A DNA stretch of 35,574 nt from an uncultured Actinomycetes bacterium (lineage in GTDB: Bacteria > Actinomycetota > Actinomycetes > Nanopelagicales > Nanopelagicaceae), in assembly GCA_903895995.1 (NCBI GenBank), contig CAITVX010000006.1, positions 1 to 35,574 on the forward strand, written 5' to 3'. The notes under the pieces were generated by a model that saw only the letters and a list, made by a program, of their open reading frames with translations, was not told the origin of the DNA and did not search any database. Of the stretch, positions 23,442 to 31,830 are shown in pieces. Every line of letters starts with the position of its first letter. Within the stretch, counting starts at the first letter, position 1. Made by a program: the position numbers and the translations under genes.

Positions 23442-24296
23442 CTAAGGAGTTGCAGTAGGTGTTGGTCTAGCCGCACGGCCACCGCCGCCACCCGCAGCTG
23501 GAGCTCCACCCGCACCCGGTGCCGCCGCACGCAGTGTTGAAATACAAGCCTGCATCGCTGCGGCAACTTTCGGATCAGTTCGATCTGGCGGAGTTCCGGC
23601 AGTAAAGGTCACACCATTTTTCGCTAAGCAATCGACGAATGCTGGGTTATTAAAGCGTCCACCACCACCGCCGCCAGCTCCTGGAGCACCTGCTGGGCCA
23701 GCACCTGTTGGGGCACCTGCTGCACCGGTATTTGTTCCAGCTGTAGAAGGTTTGGTTCCGCCTGTTGCACCAGCTGCTGCTGGAGCACTGCCTGCAGCAC
23801 CGCCTGCACCAGCAGTACGAACAGTTACCGCATCACCTGTTGCAAGTGGTGTTGATGGAGCTGCATCTAAAGTGATTGTGACTGTTGTGCCATTTACTTT
23901 GGAAACTTTTCCAGTAATACGCGCGCCCCCACCAAATCCACCACCAGCTGCAAACCCTGCTTGAGCGCCTGCAGCACCCGCAAATGCAGCGGCCGGATCT
24001 GTGGCAGTTGCGCCAGCAGCGCCAGTGAATGCTCCGCCCGCAGCTGCACCGCGGACACGTGATGCGAATCCTGCTAATGCGTTACTTGTTGCAGATCCTG
24101 CATGTTTACTTCCGTACCAGATTCCACCAGAGACAGATCCCGTAATAATGACAAGCACTCCAAGTACTGCTGTGTACTTGTTGGTCCACTTGTAACTTCC
24201 TTTTGCGAGTTGCTCTTGAAGATTGTCATCGACATCTTTTGCAAAGAGATCAAACTCTGGATCAGAATTATTCATTTCATTACGTTCTTTACTCAT
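23442..24296 (-). CDS. Gly/Ala-rich single-pass membrane protein of the export operon
   Basis: The 284-residue protein has a polar N-terminus with an acidic stretch (DPEFDLFAKDVDDNLQEQL), one membrane helix (about 45-65) and a long outer part of low complexity, rich in Ala and Gly. Embedded in it is a small beta domain (ARITGKVSKVNGTTVTITLD, DUF5666-like). A C-terminal motif NNPAFVDCLAKNGVTF...AMQACISTLRAA carries two cysteines that could form a disulfide. The ATG at 24296 overlaps the permease stop by eight bases (ATGAGTAA). Being fourth in a MacAB-like operon, it may be an accessory or substrate of that exporter; this is inference. Confidence 0.65.
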   Translation of the reverse strand: MSKERNEMNNSDPEFDLFAKDVDDNLQEQLAKGSYKWTNKYTAVLGVLVIITGSVSGGIWYGSKHAGSATSNALAGFASRVRGAAAGGAFTGAAGATATDPAAAFAGAAGAQAGFAAGGGFGGGARITGKVSKVNGTTVTITLDAAPSTPLATGDAVTVRTAGAGGAAGSAPAAAGATGGTKPSTAGTNTGAAGAPTGAGPAGAPGAGGGGGGRFNNPAFVDCLAKNGVTFTAGTPPDRTDPKVAAAMQACISTLRAAAPGAGGAPAAGGGGGRAARPTPTATP

Positions 24297-25509
24297 GGCG
24301 GAGTGCCTCGATTGGTCGTAGGGATGCTGCGCGTGATGCTGGGTAGCTGCCGAAGAAGAGTCCAATAAGGACTGATACTCCGGAGGCTAAGAGAACTGAT
24401 GCGGGAACAATCACAGGTTGGATACCGATGATCTTGAAGTGAGATCCGATATAGCCGCCGATAACACCTATGCCACCACCGACAAGCGAGAGGATCGTTG
24501 CCTCGATCAAGAACTGAGACAAGATCGCACCCTTGGGGGCGCCGATCGCTTTGCGAATACCGATCTCACGAGTGCGCTCGACGACTGTCACGAGCATAAT
24601 GTTGGTGATGCCGATACCGCCGACGAGCAAGGAGATCGCTGCGACCACTCCCAAAAGCACTGTAAATACGCTGCTATTTGAGGATGATGTGGCGAGCAAA
24701 GATGCCTGGTTCAGGGTCCGATAGTCACGGTTGCTGGTGTTCTTCACCTTGTGCTGTGCATCCATAATCGTATTGATCTCAGTCTGCGCAAAATCTTGTA
24801 CCTTCGCAGACTTCGCTTCAACGACGATTGATTGCAGTGAGTTATAGCCGGTGAGTGAGCGTTGAACAGCAGTCAGAGGTGCAACAACAAGTGAGTCACC
24901 ATCTTGGAAGCCACTTGAACCCTTGACGGTTGTTGTGCCAATTACTGTAAATGGAATTCCACCGCAGCGAATCTCTTGACCAATAGGACTCTGCGTTCCA
25001 AATAAATCGGTCGCAGTTGTGTTGCCGATAACTGCTACGCGACGACCCTGAACGACGTCATCGTTGGTGAAGTAAGAACCCTTGGCAATCGATGTATTAG
25101 ATGCCTCAAACCATGCAGGCCAGGTTCCGTTGAAAGTCCCCGGTGTAGAAGTATTTGATCCATTAGTACATGTCGCGGTAGCCGATGCGACGGGTGCAAC
25201 TTGTTTGATATCAGGTGCTTTGATCGGATCTGAAAGTGCGACTGCATCTGCAACGGTGAGCGGCTTTGATGACGCGCCACGTGATGCAGCTTGGCGACCG
25301 AATCCACCGCGGTTTGCCTGAATGGTGATCGTATTTGTTCCGAGGCGATCAATCGAAGATTGAATCTGCTTCGAGGAACCATTACCGACCGCGATAAGGA
25401 TAATCACTGAGGCAACACCGATCGCGATTCCTAAAGTTGTCAGCGCAGTACGGAGCTTGTTAGTCCCAAGTCCACGGAAGGCGAAGCGAACGATCTCAAG
25501 GATATTCAT
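24289..25509 (-). CDS. MacB/FtsX-type ABC transporter permease
   Basis: The 406-residue protein has an N-terminal membrane helix (LRTALTTLGIAIGVASVIILIAVG around 20-45), a large extracytoplasmic MacB_PCD-like domain (about 50-280) and three C-terminal membrane helices of the FtsX domain. REIGIRKAIGAPKGAIL is typical of FtsX permeases. Such mechanotransmission transporters extrude peptides, lipoproteins or drugs from the outer leaflet instead of carrying them across. It is coupled to the ATPase by an ATGA overlap. Gram-positive members work without an outer-membrane channel. Confidence 0.88.
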   Translation of the reverse strand: MNILEIVRFAFRGLGTNKLRTALTTLGIAIGVASVIILIAVGNGSSKQIQSSIDRLGTNTITIQANRGGFGRQAASRGASSKPLTVADAVALSDPIKAPDIKQVAPVASATATCTNGSNTSTPGTFNGTWPAWFEASNTSIAKGSYFTNDDVVQGRRVAVIGNTTATDLFGTQSPIGQEIRCGGIPFTVIGTTTVKGSSGFQDGDSLVVAPLTAVQRSLTGYNSLQSIVVEAKSAKVQDFAQTEINTIMDAQHKVKNTSNRDYRTLNQASLLATSSSNSSVFTVLLGVVAAISLLVGGIGITNIMLVTVVERTREIGIRKAIGAPKGAILSQFLIEATILSLVGGGIGVIGGYIGSHFKIIGIQPVIVPASVLLASGVSVLIGLFFGSYPASRAASLRPIEALRHE

Positions 25510-26231
25510 GCGACGCGTCCTTTATTTAAAGTATCAGAGATGATTAATCCATCGCGCATGCGAACTACTCGCTTGGCACGAGATCCAACATCATCTTCGT
25601 GGGTGATCACAACAACAGTGCGACCCGCATTGTTAATCTGATCAAAGAGATCGAGCAGATCTTGGGTTGATTTCGAATCGAGCGCACCTGTTGGCTCATC
25701 GGCCAAGAGCAGAGCGGGCCGGGTCGCCAGGGCGCGGGCCACTGCCACACGCTGCTGTTGACCACCAGATAGCTCTGTTGGTTCGTGATCAATACGTTCT
25801 GAGAGCCCCACAACATCAAGGGCTTTGAGAGCACGCTTGCGTCGTTCATCTTTTTTGATGCCTTGGTAGGCAAGTGGGAGTTCAACATTGGCGAGCGCGG
25901 TTGTGCGCGGGATCAAGTTAAAGGATTGGAAGATAAAGCCGATCTTGCGGCCACGGACTATCGAGAGCGCATTCTCATCCATTGAGTCGATCTCAATGCC
26001 ATCGAGAAAGTATTTTCCCTTTGTCATATTGTCGAGTGCGCCGAGAATATTCATCAAGGTCGATTTACCAGAACCAGATGGCCCCATGATCGCGACATAC
26101 TCACCTGGGTAGATTGTTAAATCAACACCAGCGAGAGCAAAGATCGCTGCATCACCTTCGCCGTAGCGCTTTACTGCGCCAGCAACTCGAATGATCGGTT
26201 GTGTAGTGGATTCCAAGGTTGGATCAACCAC
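25506..26231 (-). CDS. MacB/LolD-type ABC transporter ATPase
   Basis: The 241-residue nucleotide-binding protein has Walker A GPSGSGKST, the Q-loop (FIFQSFNLIPRTT), signature LSGGQQQRVAVARAL, Walker B LLLADEPTGALD and the H-loop ITHEDD. It powers the adjacent FtsX-type permease. The start is a GTG at 26231 (MVDPTLESTTQPIIRV) that overlaps the membrane-fusion gene by eight bases (GTGGTTGA). The longer frame up to 26345 reads the Gly-repeat of that gene in another frame and is rejected. Confidence 0.9.
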   Translation of the reverse strand: MVDPTLESTTQPIIRVAGAVKRYGEGDAAIFALAGVDLTIYPGEYVAIMGPSGSGKSTLMNILGALDNMTKGKYFLDGIEIDSMDENALSIVRGRKIGFIFQSFNLIPRTTALANVELPLAYQGIKKDERRKRALKALDVVGLSERIDHEPTELSGGQQQRVAVARALATRPALLLADEPTGALDSKSTQDLLDLFDQINNAGRTVVVITHEDDVGSRAKRVVRMRDGLIISDTLNKGRVA

Positions 26232-27948
26232 CACCGCCTCCACCTCCACCAGCACCGCCACCACGGCCTCCACCGCCACCCCCGCCAAGTCCACCGAGTC
26301 CGCCGCCACCAAGCCCGCCAGGGACTCCGCCGATCGCAAAGCCATTGGTAGAGGTAGTGCGAACTACGGATGGAAGTGCAACGAGGTCTCCGACTTTAAG
26401 ACCGGATTGAATTTCAACTGAGCTATCACCTTTGAGTCCAACAACAACACGAGTAGGTGTCAGGACTTGTTTTCCAGCGACCTTCGTTACCAGATTCACT
26501 GTTGAACGATTTCCGCGAGTAGTGACTGCTTGTGCAGTGACATTAATGACGCCTGCAGCCACACCCACTTGAACAGTTGGGGTAGCAGTCATTCCGGGCT
26601 TGAGACCAGGGACGTTTCCATCGATCGAGAATGTTGCGTTGAAGGATGTGACTCCGCCAGAAGTTGTTGGGAGTAGATCGATTCCAATCACACTTCCTGT
26701 TGCGGTTGTTCCGGAGAGTGCATCAAATGTATAGGTAGCAGATTGTCCAGCTTTGATCTTCGCAGCATCTGCTTCAGAGAATGAACCAGTGACCTCAAGA
26801 GAGGAGACATTGGTTAAGACGATAAAACCAGTGGCATTCGCTGTGATTGTCGCTGGGGCTGAGGTTATTGGGACGTTGCCACCAACAGCTGTCGAGATCG
26901 ATGCGACATCACCTGCAACAGGGGACTTGATAGTGTCTCCATCGAGGTTGCGCTTGGCTTGGTCGTACGCGGCTTGAGCGTTAGCAAGCTGGGCTTGGGC
27001 GCTATCTACAGCGCTCTGCTTCGCTGGCTGCATCGCCACATTGGTAGATGCGATCAAGTTATCGATCGTGACCTGTGCAGATTGAACAGAAGATGCATAC
27101 CCAGCGATTGTTACTGCATCCTTTGCAAGGTTGTTCTTCTGGGTAGTGAGAGCATTGTTATAAGCAATTGTGAGGTTATCTAAGTTCTGCTTATCTTTGA
27201 GAAGTGAAGATGTCTGTGAAGCGATCGCGTTCTGCCAGGCGTTGTAATCTGCCATCAGCGTCGTACAGTTTGCATTGATGGTATTAATCGAAGTACAGAA
27301 TGCAACTGTGATTCCAGCTGGTCCATATAAACCGACATAGTTGTTATATGTGAGCAAAGCATCATCAATATTATTTTGATAGGTTTTGGCCGAGAGCGCA
27401 GCATTAGCAGTCGCATCATCGAGTGACTTCTTCGCCGCATCAACTGAAGCCTGGTACGTCACCGCATTTGCTTGAGTAAGAGTGGTGTTATCAGATTGGT
27501 TCTTCTTCGCTAAAGCGAGCGCAGCTTGAGCCTGTGCGAGTTGAAGATCTGCCTGAGCTTGTTCTGCAGCGGTCTTTGTTGGAACAAGAGCGGCCACGAC
27601 ATTCTTTGCATTCACAAGTGTTGCACTGGCAGATGTAAGAGCTGTGGTCAGGTTGGTGGTATCAATCTGCGCGAGAATGTCACCAGCCATAACGTGATCG
27701 CCAACTTTTACATTGAGCTTTTGAAGTGTTCCAGCTACCAGTGGCGCAAGACCAACATCTGATGGACTAATCACTTTTCCTGTGGCAGAGACGGTAGCCA
27801 TCACATCACCGCGGGATACGGTTGCGGTCTGTGTTGAAACTGGCGCCGCTTTGGGATGTAAGACTGAGTAACCCCAGAAGCCTGCCCCAGCGACTGCCAG
27901 AAGGAGAACGAGATTGATCGAGAGGATCCGAACGCGCGCTTTATTCAT
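26224..27948 (-). CDS. MacA/HlyD-type membrane fusion protein with poly-Gly tail
   Basis: The 574-residue protein has one N-terminal membrane helix (about 8-25) and a lipoyl/barrel-sandwich half (VSRGDVMATVSATGKVISP). A long Ala/Gln/Asn-rich coiled-coil hairpin (about 100-330), much longer than in typical MacA, is followed by the second lipoyl half (TIKSPVAGDVASIS) and beta-barrel domains. The C-terminal 35 residues are almost all glycine. It would link the MacB-like pump to the cell wall. The ATG at 27948 follows TACTTT-N6, giving a leaderless start; the frame further upstream overlaps apbE and is rejected. First gene of the four-gene export operon. Confidence 0.85.
   Translation of the reverse strand: MNKARVRILSINLVLLLAVAGAGFWGYSVLHPKAAPVSTQTATVSRGDVMATVSATGKVISPSDVGLAPLVAGTLQKLNVKVGDHVMAGDILAQIDTTNLTTALTSASATLVNAKNVVAALVPTKTAAEQAQADLQLAQAQAALALAKKNQSDNTTLTQANAVTYQASVDAAKKSLDDATANAALSAKTYQNNIDDALLTYNNYVGLYGPAGITVAFCTSINTINANCTTLMADYNAWQNAIASQTSSLLKDKQNLDNLTIAYNNALTTQKNNLAKDAVTIAGYASSVQSAQVTIDNLIASTNVAMQPAKQSAVDSAQAQLANAQAAYDQAKRNLDGDTIKSPVAGDVASISTAVGGNVPITSAPATITANATGFIVLTNVSSLEVTGSFSEADAAKIKAGQSATYTFDALSGTTATGSVIGIDLLPTTSGGVTSFNATFSIDGNVPGLKPGMTATPTVQVGVAAGVINVTAQAVTTRGNRSTVNLVTKVAGKQVLTPTRVVVGLKGDSSVEIQSGLKVGDLVALPSVVRTTSTNGFAIGGVPGGLGGGGLGGLGGGGGGGRGGGAGGGGGGGG
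26227..26331 (-). repeat. GGN triplet repeat encoding a poly-Gly tail
   Basis: About 35 codons, nearly all GGN with a few Leu, Val, Pro, Ala and Arg codons, form a low-complexity purine-skewed tract at the end of the fusion-protein gene. Such tracts can change length by replication slippage, and it lies next to the start of the overlapping ATPase gene. Confidence 0.7.
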
Positions 27949-27954
27949 GGGTAC

Positions 27955-27960
27955 AAAGTA
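27955..27960 (-). promoter_or_regulatory. -10 element of a leaderless promoter (export operon)
   Basis: TACTTT on the reverse strand, then GTACCC, then the ATG at 27948. Directly upstream, GGGGG and CCCCC (27961-27965 and 27974-27978 on the forward strand) form an inverted repeat in the -35/-10 spacer, a possible operator or a terminator of the apbE transcript. Confidence 0.55.
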
Positions 27961-28012
27961 GGGGGTTGGCAGTCCCCCATCACAGCCTTTTTGCTGACAA
28001 GTGGCTGAGACT

Positions 28013-28765
28013 TTAGATTGCCCAAGCCTCATCGCTATGGCGCTCAATAACCCAGCAGTGATATCCCGATAGCTCGGGCTTCTGGAAGAGGTAGGCCCCA
28101 TCTTTGCCCGCCACGATTAAGGCAGTGGCCAAAGCATCAGCGATTCCCCCATCAGGGCCGTAGACCGTTGCAGAGCGAGCCCCGATAGCAATCAACCCCG
28201 TATGCGGATCCTTGATATGGGATCCACGTTCATAGGTACCTGATGTAGCAATCGCACCATCAGTAATATCAAAGACTTTCACAATGGTGTGGGCTTCTTC
28301 AGGATGGCGAATACCGATCGACCAAGGCTTGCCGGGCTCTACCCCGCCAGCCAATGAGAGATCCCCTGCTGAATTAATCTGAATATGTTCAACGCCATCA
28401 GATTTCATCATCGAGATTGCGCGATCAGATGCCCATCCCTTTACATATCCCGATGGATCAAAGCCACCTTCAACGCACCACGGATCAAAGAAGCCATCAC
28501 TGTAGGTTTTAGCATCAAGGCAGAGTTGCCAGACTTCTTGAAGTTCAGCGCAGCAATCGGCGATTGTTATCTCACCACGGCGCAGACGAGATACCTCTGA
28601 TTGATCTTTGTAGGTCGAGAAGATTTCATCGACAAGATAGAGAAAGTCACGAACTCGATCGATTGAGGCTTGAATCTCTGGCTCTGTAATCGAAGCACTT
28701 GATGCATCGATAAAGATGATCGTGCCCCATGTTTGGATCTCGGCTCGAACTCGAGCCAAAGGCAT
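28013..28765 (-). CDS. apbE: ApbE-type FAD:protein FMN transferase
   Basis: The 250-residue enzyme attaches FMN from FAD to a Thr/Ser of target proteins. Motifs seen are FDPSGYVKGWASDRA (about 102-116), INSAGDLSLAGG, AIATSGTYERGSHIKDPHTG and the metal-binding DALATAL. The protein has no visible signal peptide or lipobox, unlike many secreted ApbE proteins, although its probable target carries an N-terminal membrane anchor. It is coupled to that FMN-binding protein gene by a TAATG overlap. Confidence 0.9.
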   Translation of the reverse strand: MPLARVRAEIQTWGTIIFIDASSASITEPEIQASIDRVRDFLYLVDEIFSTYKDQSEVSRLRRGEITIADCCAELQEVWQLCLDAKTYSDGFFDPWCVEGGFDPSGYVKGWASDRAISMMKSDGVEHIQINSAGDLSLAGGVEPGKPWSIGIRHPEEAHTIVKVFDITDGAIATSGTYERGSHIKDPHTGLIAIGARSATVYGPDGGIADALATALIVAGKDGAYLFQKPELSGYHCWVIERHSDEAWAI

Positions 28766-29367
28766 TACAAACCAGCCTTTGCCAGTGCGCTGACGAGTGA
28801 GTCATACCAACCTTGTGATGTGTAGGAAGCTCCACCGACGCCTTGGATATTTGCAGAGTTTGCAGCAAGTGTCTCTTGAATTAAATATGGAATTGCTTGT
28901 GAATTGATCTGCTGATCGCGGAATGAGTTTGTTGGATAGACAAGCGCCTTCGCTGCTGTGATCTTTCCATTGGATAAAGTAATTTGAACTTGGACAGGAC
29001 CAAATTGGGTTTGGGCAGCATCGCCTACAAATGTTCCTGAAGGTTTTGCCTTTACTGGAACTGGTGCAGGTGCTTGGGTTTGCGCTGGTGCCGCTGGCGC
29101 AGTCGTAGCTTTTGCCTTTGCCTTCTTTGTTGTTGCAGGCGCTGGAGTTGTAGGGGTTGCGGCTTGAGTCTGCGCTGGTGCTGCAGCCTGTGTCTGGGTA
29201 GGCGCCGGAGTTGTCGGAGCTGGAGTACTAGTTCCGCCACCAAGTGTGTGCCCCGATAGTCCACCAAGTGATCCACCTGAACCAAATTGTGGTGGAGTTA
29301 TAGAGAGCACAGCTCCGAGACCACCGATGGTTCCACCCGCGATCAATAGGACTCTCTTTGCACCCAT
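28765..29367 (-). CDS. Membrane-anchored FMN-binding-domain protein
   Basis: The 200-residue protein has an N-terminal hydrophobic anchor (about 5-23), a Thr/Ala/Pro/Gln-rich linker (45-110) and a C-terminal FMN_bind domain (about 111-198). Its motif GVGGASYTSQGW (177-187) carries the probable flavinylation residue T183. It is a likely substrate of the ApbE encoded next door, which would hang a flavin on the outer face of the membrane. A strong ribosome binding site, AAAGGAG nine bases before the ATG, suggests high translation within the operon. The gene follows the flavocytochrome by 24 bases. Confidence 0.85.
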   Translation of the reverse strand: MGAKRVLLIAGGTIGGLGAVLSITPPQFGSGGSLGGLSGHTLGGGTSTPAPTTPAPTQTQAAAPAQTQAATPTTPAPATTKKAKAKATTAPAAPAQTQAPAPVPVKAKPSGTFVGDAAQTQFGPVQVQITLSNGKITAAKALVYPTNSFRDQQINSQAIPYLIQETLAANSANIQGVGGASYTSQGWYDSLVSALAKAGL

Positions 29368-29391
29368 AGTTATATTCTCCTTTATTCTGAC

Positions 29392-30720
29392 TTAAACAGA
29401 GTGAAACACGAAGGCTTCATCATGGAAGCGGTTCTTTGGAATACCACAAGACTCTGCAGCTTCACGGACGGCATCGACAAGTGGCATTGGTCCACAGACA
29501 TAGACATCAGAGTCACGAAAAGCTGGAGCAAATTGCATGATGTATTTCGCGCTCATAGGGTGGATCTTGCGAGATCCCACTAAATAATGAACCCGCGCCC
29601 CACGTGCATCTGCAAGGGCGTCGAGCTCTTTACGTAGAACAAGATCTTCATCCTTTGAGGCTCTAAATAAGACATCGATCTCCATGGTGGGATCAAACTC
29701 TTCCATCAGCGCACGCAGAGGTGTGATTCCTACTCCGCCGCCAATCAAGGTGACGTGGCCACGAGTCGCCTTTGATGCAACGAAGGTTCCGTATGGGCCC
29801 TCAAAGAAGACGCGAGTGCCAGGCTTGAGATTAATAACATCAGATGAAGCATCGCCTAAATCTTTTACAGTCACGCGCATATATTTCTTTGTTGGCGAAG
29901 CAGAGAGTGAATAAGGGTGCGAGATCCACCATTGACCCGGTGACATAAAGCGCCAGCTAAAGAATTGCCCGCCTTGAGCGCCAAGTCGATCCAGGCCGCG
30001 ACCCTTCATAATGATCGAGACAACACCAGGGCCCTCGACAACAACTTGTTCTACACGAAGGTTATGGCGAAGTGATCGTGCCGCCGGGATAGCAAAGCGC
30101 CAGAAGATAATGATCAATGCCGAGGCGATATAGAGCGACATCCAGTAAGCCTTGTTAAGGGGATGGCCGATAAACATTGGCCCAGTAAGAACTTGGTGCA
30201 TGAAAGATAATCCGATAGCAAGGTATGTATATAAATGAATGGTCCACCATGTCTCATAGGACATCTTTGCGCGGGCCTTCTTATACGAAGTGACACCGGC
30301 GGCTGCGAAGAAGATAAAGGCAACACCTGCAGGAAGCATCCACGGATATTTCATGATGATGCGCCAGATCTCAACGCCGATCTTTGCGTGATCGTTTGCA
30401 GCATAACCGACGCTGACAAGAGCAACATGGAATGTCACTAAATAGATTGAGTAAGGACCAAGCTTGCGATGCCAGATAACGAGGCGATCATGTCCAATAG
30501 AACGTTCGATGAATGAGATACGTGAGACAAGAACAAGGCCAACGAGTGCAAGGTATGCACCGAGCAGTGCGCAGATACGGCTTACTGAGATAACAATTGG
30601 GTAGACCCCACTCCAATCAGAGAGTGATGTCGTCTCGATATAGAGAGCAGCGGTAAGACCAAGGCCGAGACCCAAAATAATGGATGCCCAGTCGGCGTTG
30701 TGACGCTTACCTATGCTCAT
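29392..30720 (-). CDS. Ferric reductase-like flavocytochrome
   Basis: The 442-residue protein has about six membrane helices (residues 12-215). Two heme-ligand pairs, H84/H98 and H162/H175, have the spacing expected for the ferric-reductase/NADPH-oxidase superfamily. The cytoplasmic half binds FAD (HPYSLSASP, where the usual RPYS Arg is His) and NAD(P)H (LIGGGVGITPLRAL and VYVCGPMPLVDAV). It would pass electrons from NAD(P)H across the membrane to the FMN-binding protein encoded next. TTTGAT lies six bases before the ATG, a near match to the leaderless motif. Confidence 0.88.
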   Translation of the reverse strand: MSIGKRHNADWASIILGLGLGLTAALYIETTSLSDWSGVYPIVISVSRICALLGAYLALVGLVLVSRISFIERSIGHDRLVIWHRKLGPYSIYLVTFHVALVSVGYAANDHAKIGVEIWRIIMKYPWMLPAGVAFIFFAAAGVTSYKKARAKMSYETWWTIHLYTYLAIGLSFMHQVLTGPMFIGHPLNKAYWMSLYIASALIIIFWRFAIPAARSLRHNLRVEQVVVEGPGVVSIIMKGRGLDRLGAQGGQFFSWRFMSPGQWWISHPYSLSASPTKKYMRVTVKDLGDASSDVINLKPGTRVFFEGPYGTFVASKATRGHVTLIGGGVGITPLRALMEEFDPTMEIDVLFRASKDEDLVLRKELDALADARGARVHYLVGSRKIHPMSAKYIMQFAPAFRDSDVYVCGPMPLVDAVREAAESCGIPKNRFHDEAFVFHSV

Positions 30721-30764
30721 AAGCGCATCAAACCTGCCTATCCTGAGAGATCATTGAGTACTGC

Positions 30765-31826
30765 CTAAGCGGCTGGTCTGAATAATGCCATATATAGCGC
30801 AGCATGGGAGTCGATCATCTGCGCTGGACTAAATACTCGGAGTGCTCGCTCCGAGGCTGCAGATCCCATCGCGGTGCGCAATTGGGAATGTGCCGCAAGG
30901 GTAGAGATCGCATCAGCTAAGGCCTGCGCTGATTTCTGCACAACAAAACCAGTCTCTGTATTCACAATAACTTCGCTATTAGATCCCACATCGGTTGCAA
31001 CGACTGGAATCCCTGCAAGTTGAGCCTCAATCAAAGCGATCGGCATTCCTTCATTATCTGAGGTACTCAGTGCAATTGATACAGATGACCAGAATTTGGC
31101 AGCATCGGTCCACCCGATCACCGAAAGATTCGATGGCGCGATCAGCGGGATCTCATGAGCCATATCTCCGCCACCAGCCATCACAAATTTCACATCAGGT
31201 AACAACCGCGCAACATCTAAAGCAAGCAATGGATTCTTCACTGAAGTCACACGTGCCATCCAGCCCACAACAAACTCACCCGTATAAGGAACTGTTGGCA
31301 AAGGTGTGACACCCGGTGCAATCGAAACCCATTTCTTTCCTACGCCAACGCCAGCTGCGCGAAGTTCTTTCCCCACTCGCTCACCCACCGAGATCAAAAC
31401 ATCAGTGCGCTTTGCATTAAATCGCTCTGCAGCTGTAATGAAGAACTTCGCTAACCCAGAGAAGCTCTGATCATCAAAGAGGTGACCATGAAAAGTATGT
31501 ACTCGCTTATGATTGCCAGGTACTAACCGCGCAAGAAGTCCTGCCTTAAAAGTATGTGAGTGCACAACATCAGGCTTGTATTCACGAATCACCTTACGAA
31601 GTTCGAAGTAAGCACGGATATCTGCCACAGGATTAATCGAACGACCCATCGATGGGATGCGCACAATAGGCAACCCATGCACGCAATCATCTTCGATCTC
31701 AGATCCCTGAACAAATCCAGTTGCAAGCAATGACTCATATCCAGCAGGCTCTGCAGCGACTAAATCCCCCACATACCGCGCAGTCCCACCAACATTCATG
31801 CGGGCGATTACATGCAGGACCTTCAT
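30765..31826 (-). CDS. GT4-family glycosyltransferase
   Basis: The 353-residue GT-B enzyme starts LHVIARMNVGGTARYV and has the acceptor-domain segment DVVHSHTFKAGLLARL. A nucleotide-sugar site of the form TSDNEGMPIALIEAQLAGIPVVA follows (E-x7-E type). Together with the neighbouring UDP-sugar dehydrogenase and exporter it probably builds a surface polysaccharide or teichoic-like polymer; donor and acceptor are unknown. It begins 4 bases after the exporter ATPase stop, and its own TAAAGT-N6-ATG overlaps the end of that gene. Confidence 0.87.
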   Translation of the reverse strand: MKVLHVIARMNVGGTARYVGDLVAAEPAGYESLLATGFVQGSEIEDDCVHGLPIVRIPSMGRSINPVADIRAYFELRKVIREYKPDVVHSHTFKAGLLARLVPGNHKRVHTFHGHLFDDQSFSGLAKFFITAAERFNAKRTDVLISVGERVGKELRAAGVGVGKKWVSIAPGVTPLPTVPYTGEFVVGWMARVTSVKNPLLALDVARLLPDVKFVMAGGGDMAHEIPLIAPSNLSVIGWTDAAKFWSSVSIALSTSDNEGMPIALIEAQLAGIPVVATDVGSNSEVIVNTETGFVVQKSAQALADAISTLAAHSQLRTAMGSAASERALRVFSPAQMIDSHAALYMALFRPAA

Positions 31827-31830
31827 AGAA

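Noticed and set aside
26232-26345. N-terminal extension of the ABC ATPase
   Set aside because: The residues come from reading the poly-Gly repeat of the upstream gene in another frame; ABC ATPases of this type start near 26231.
26219-26410. Proline-rich forward ORF
   Set aside because: It is the antisense reading of the GGN repeat and has no start signal or homologous feature.
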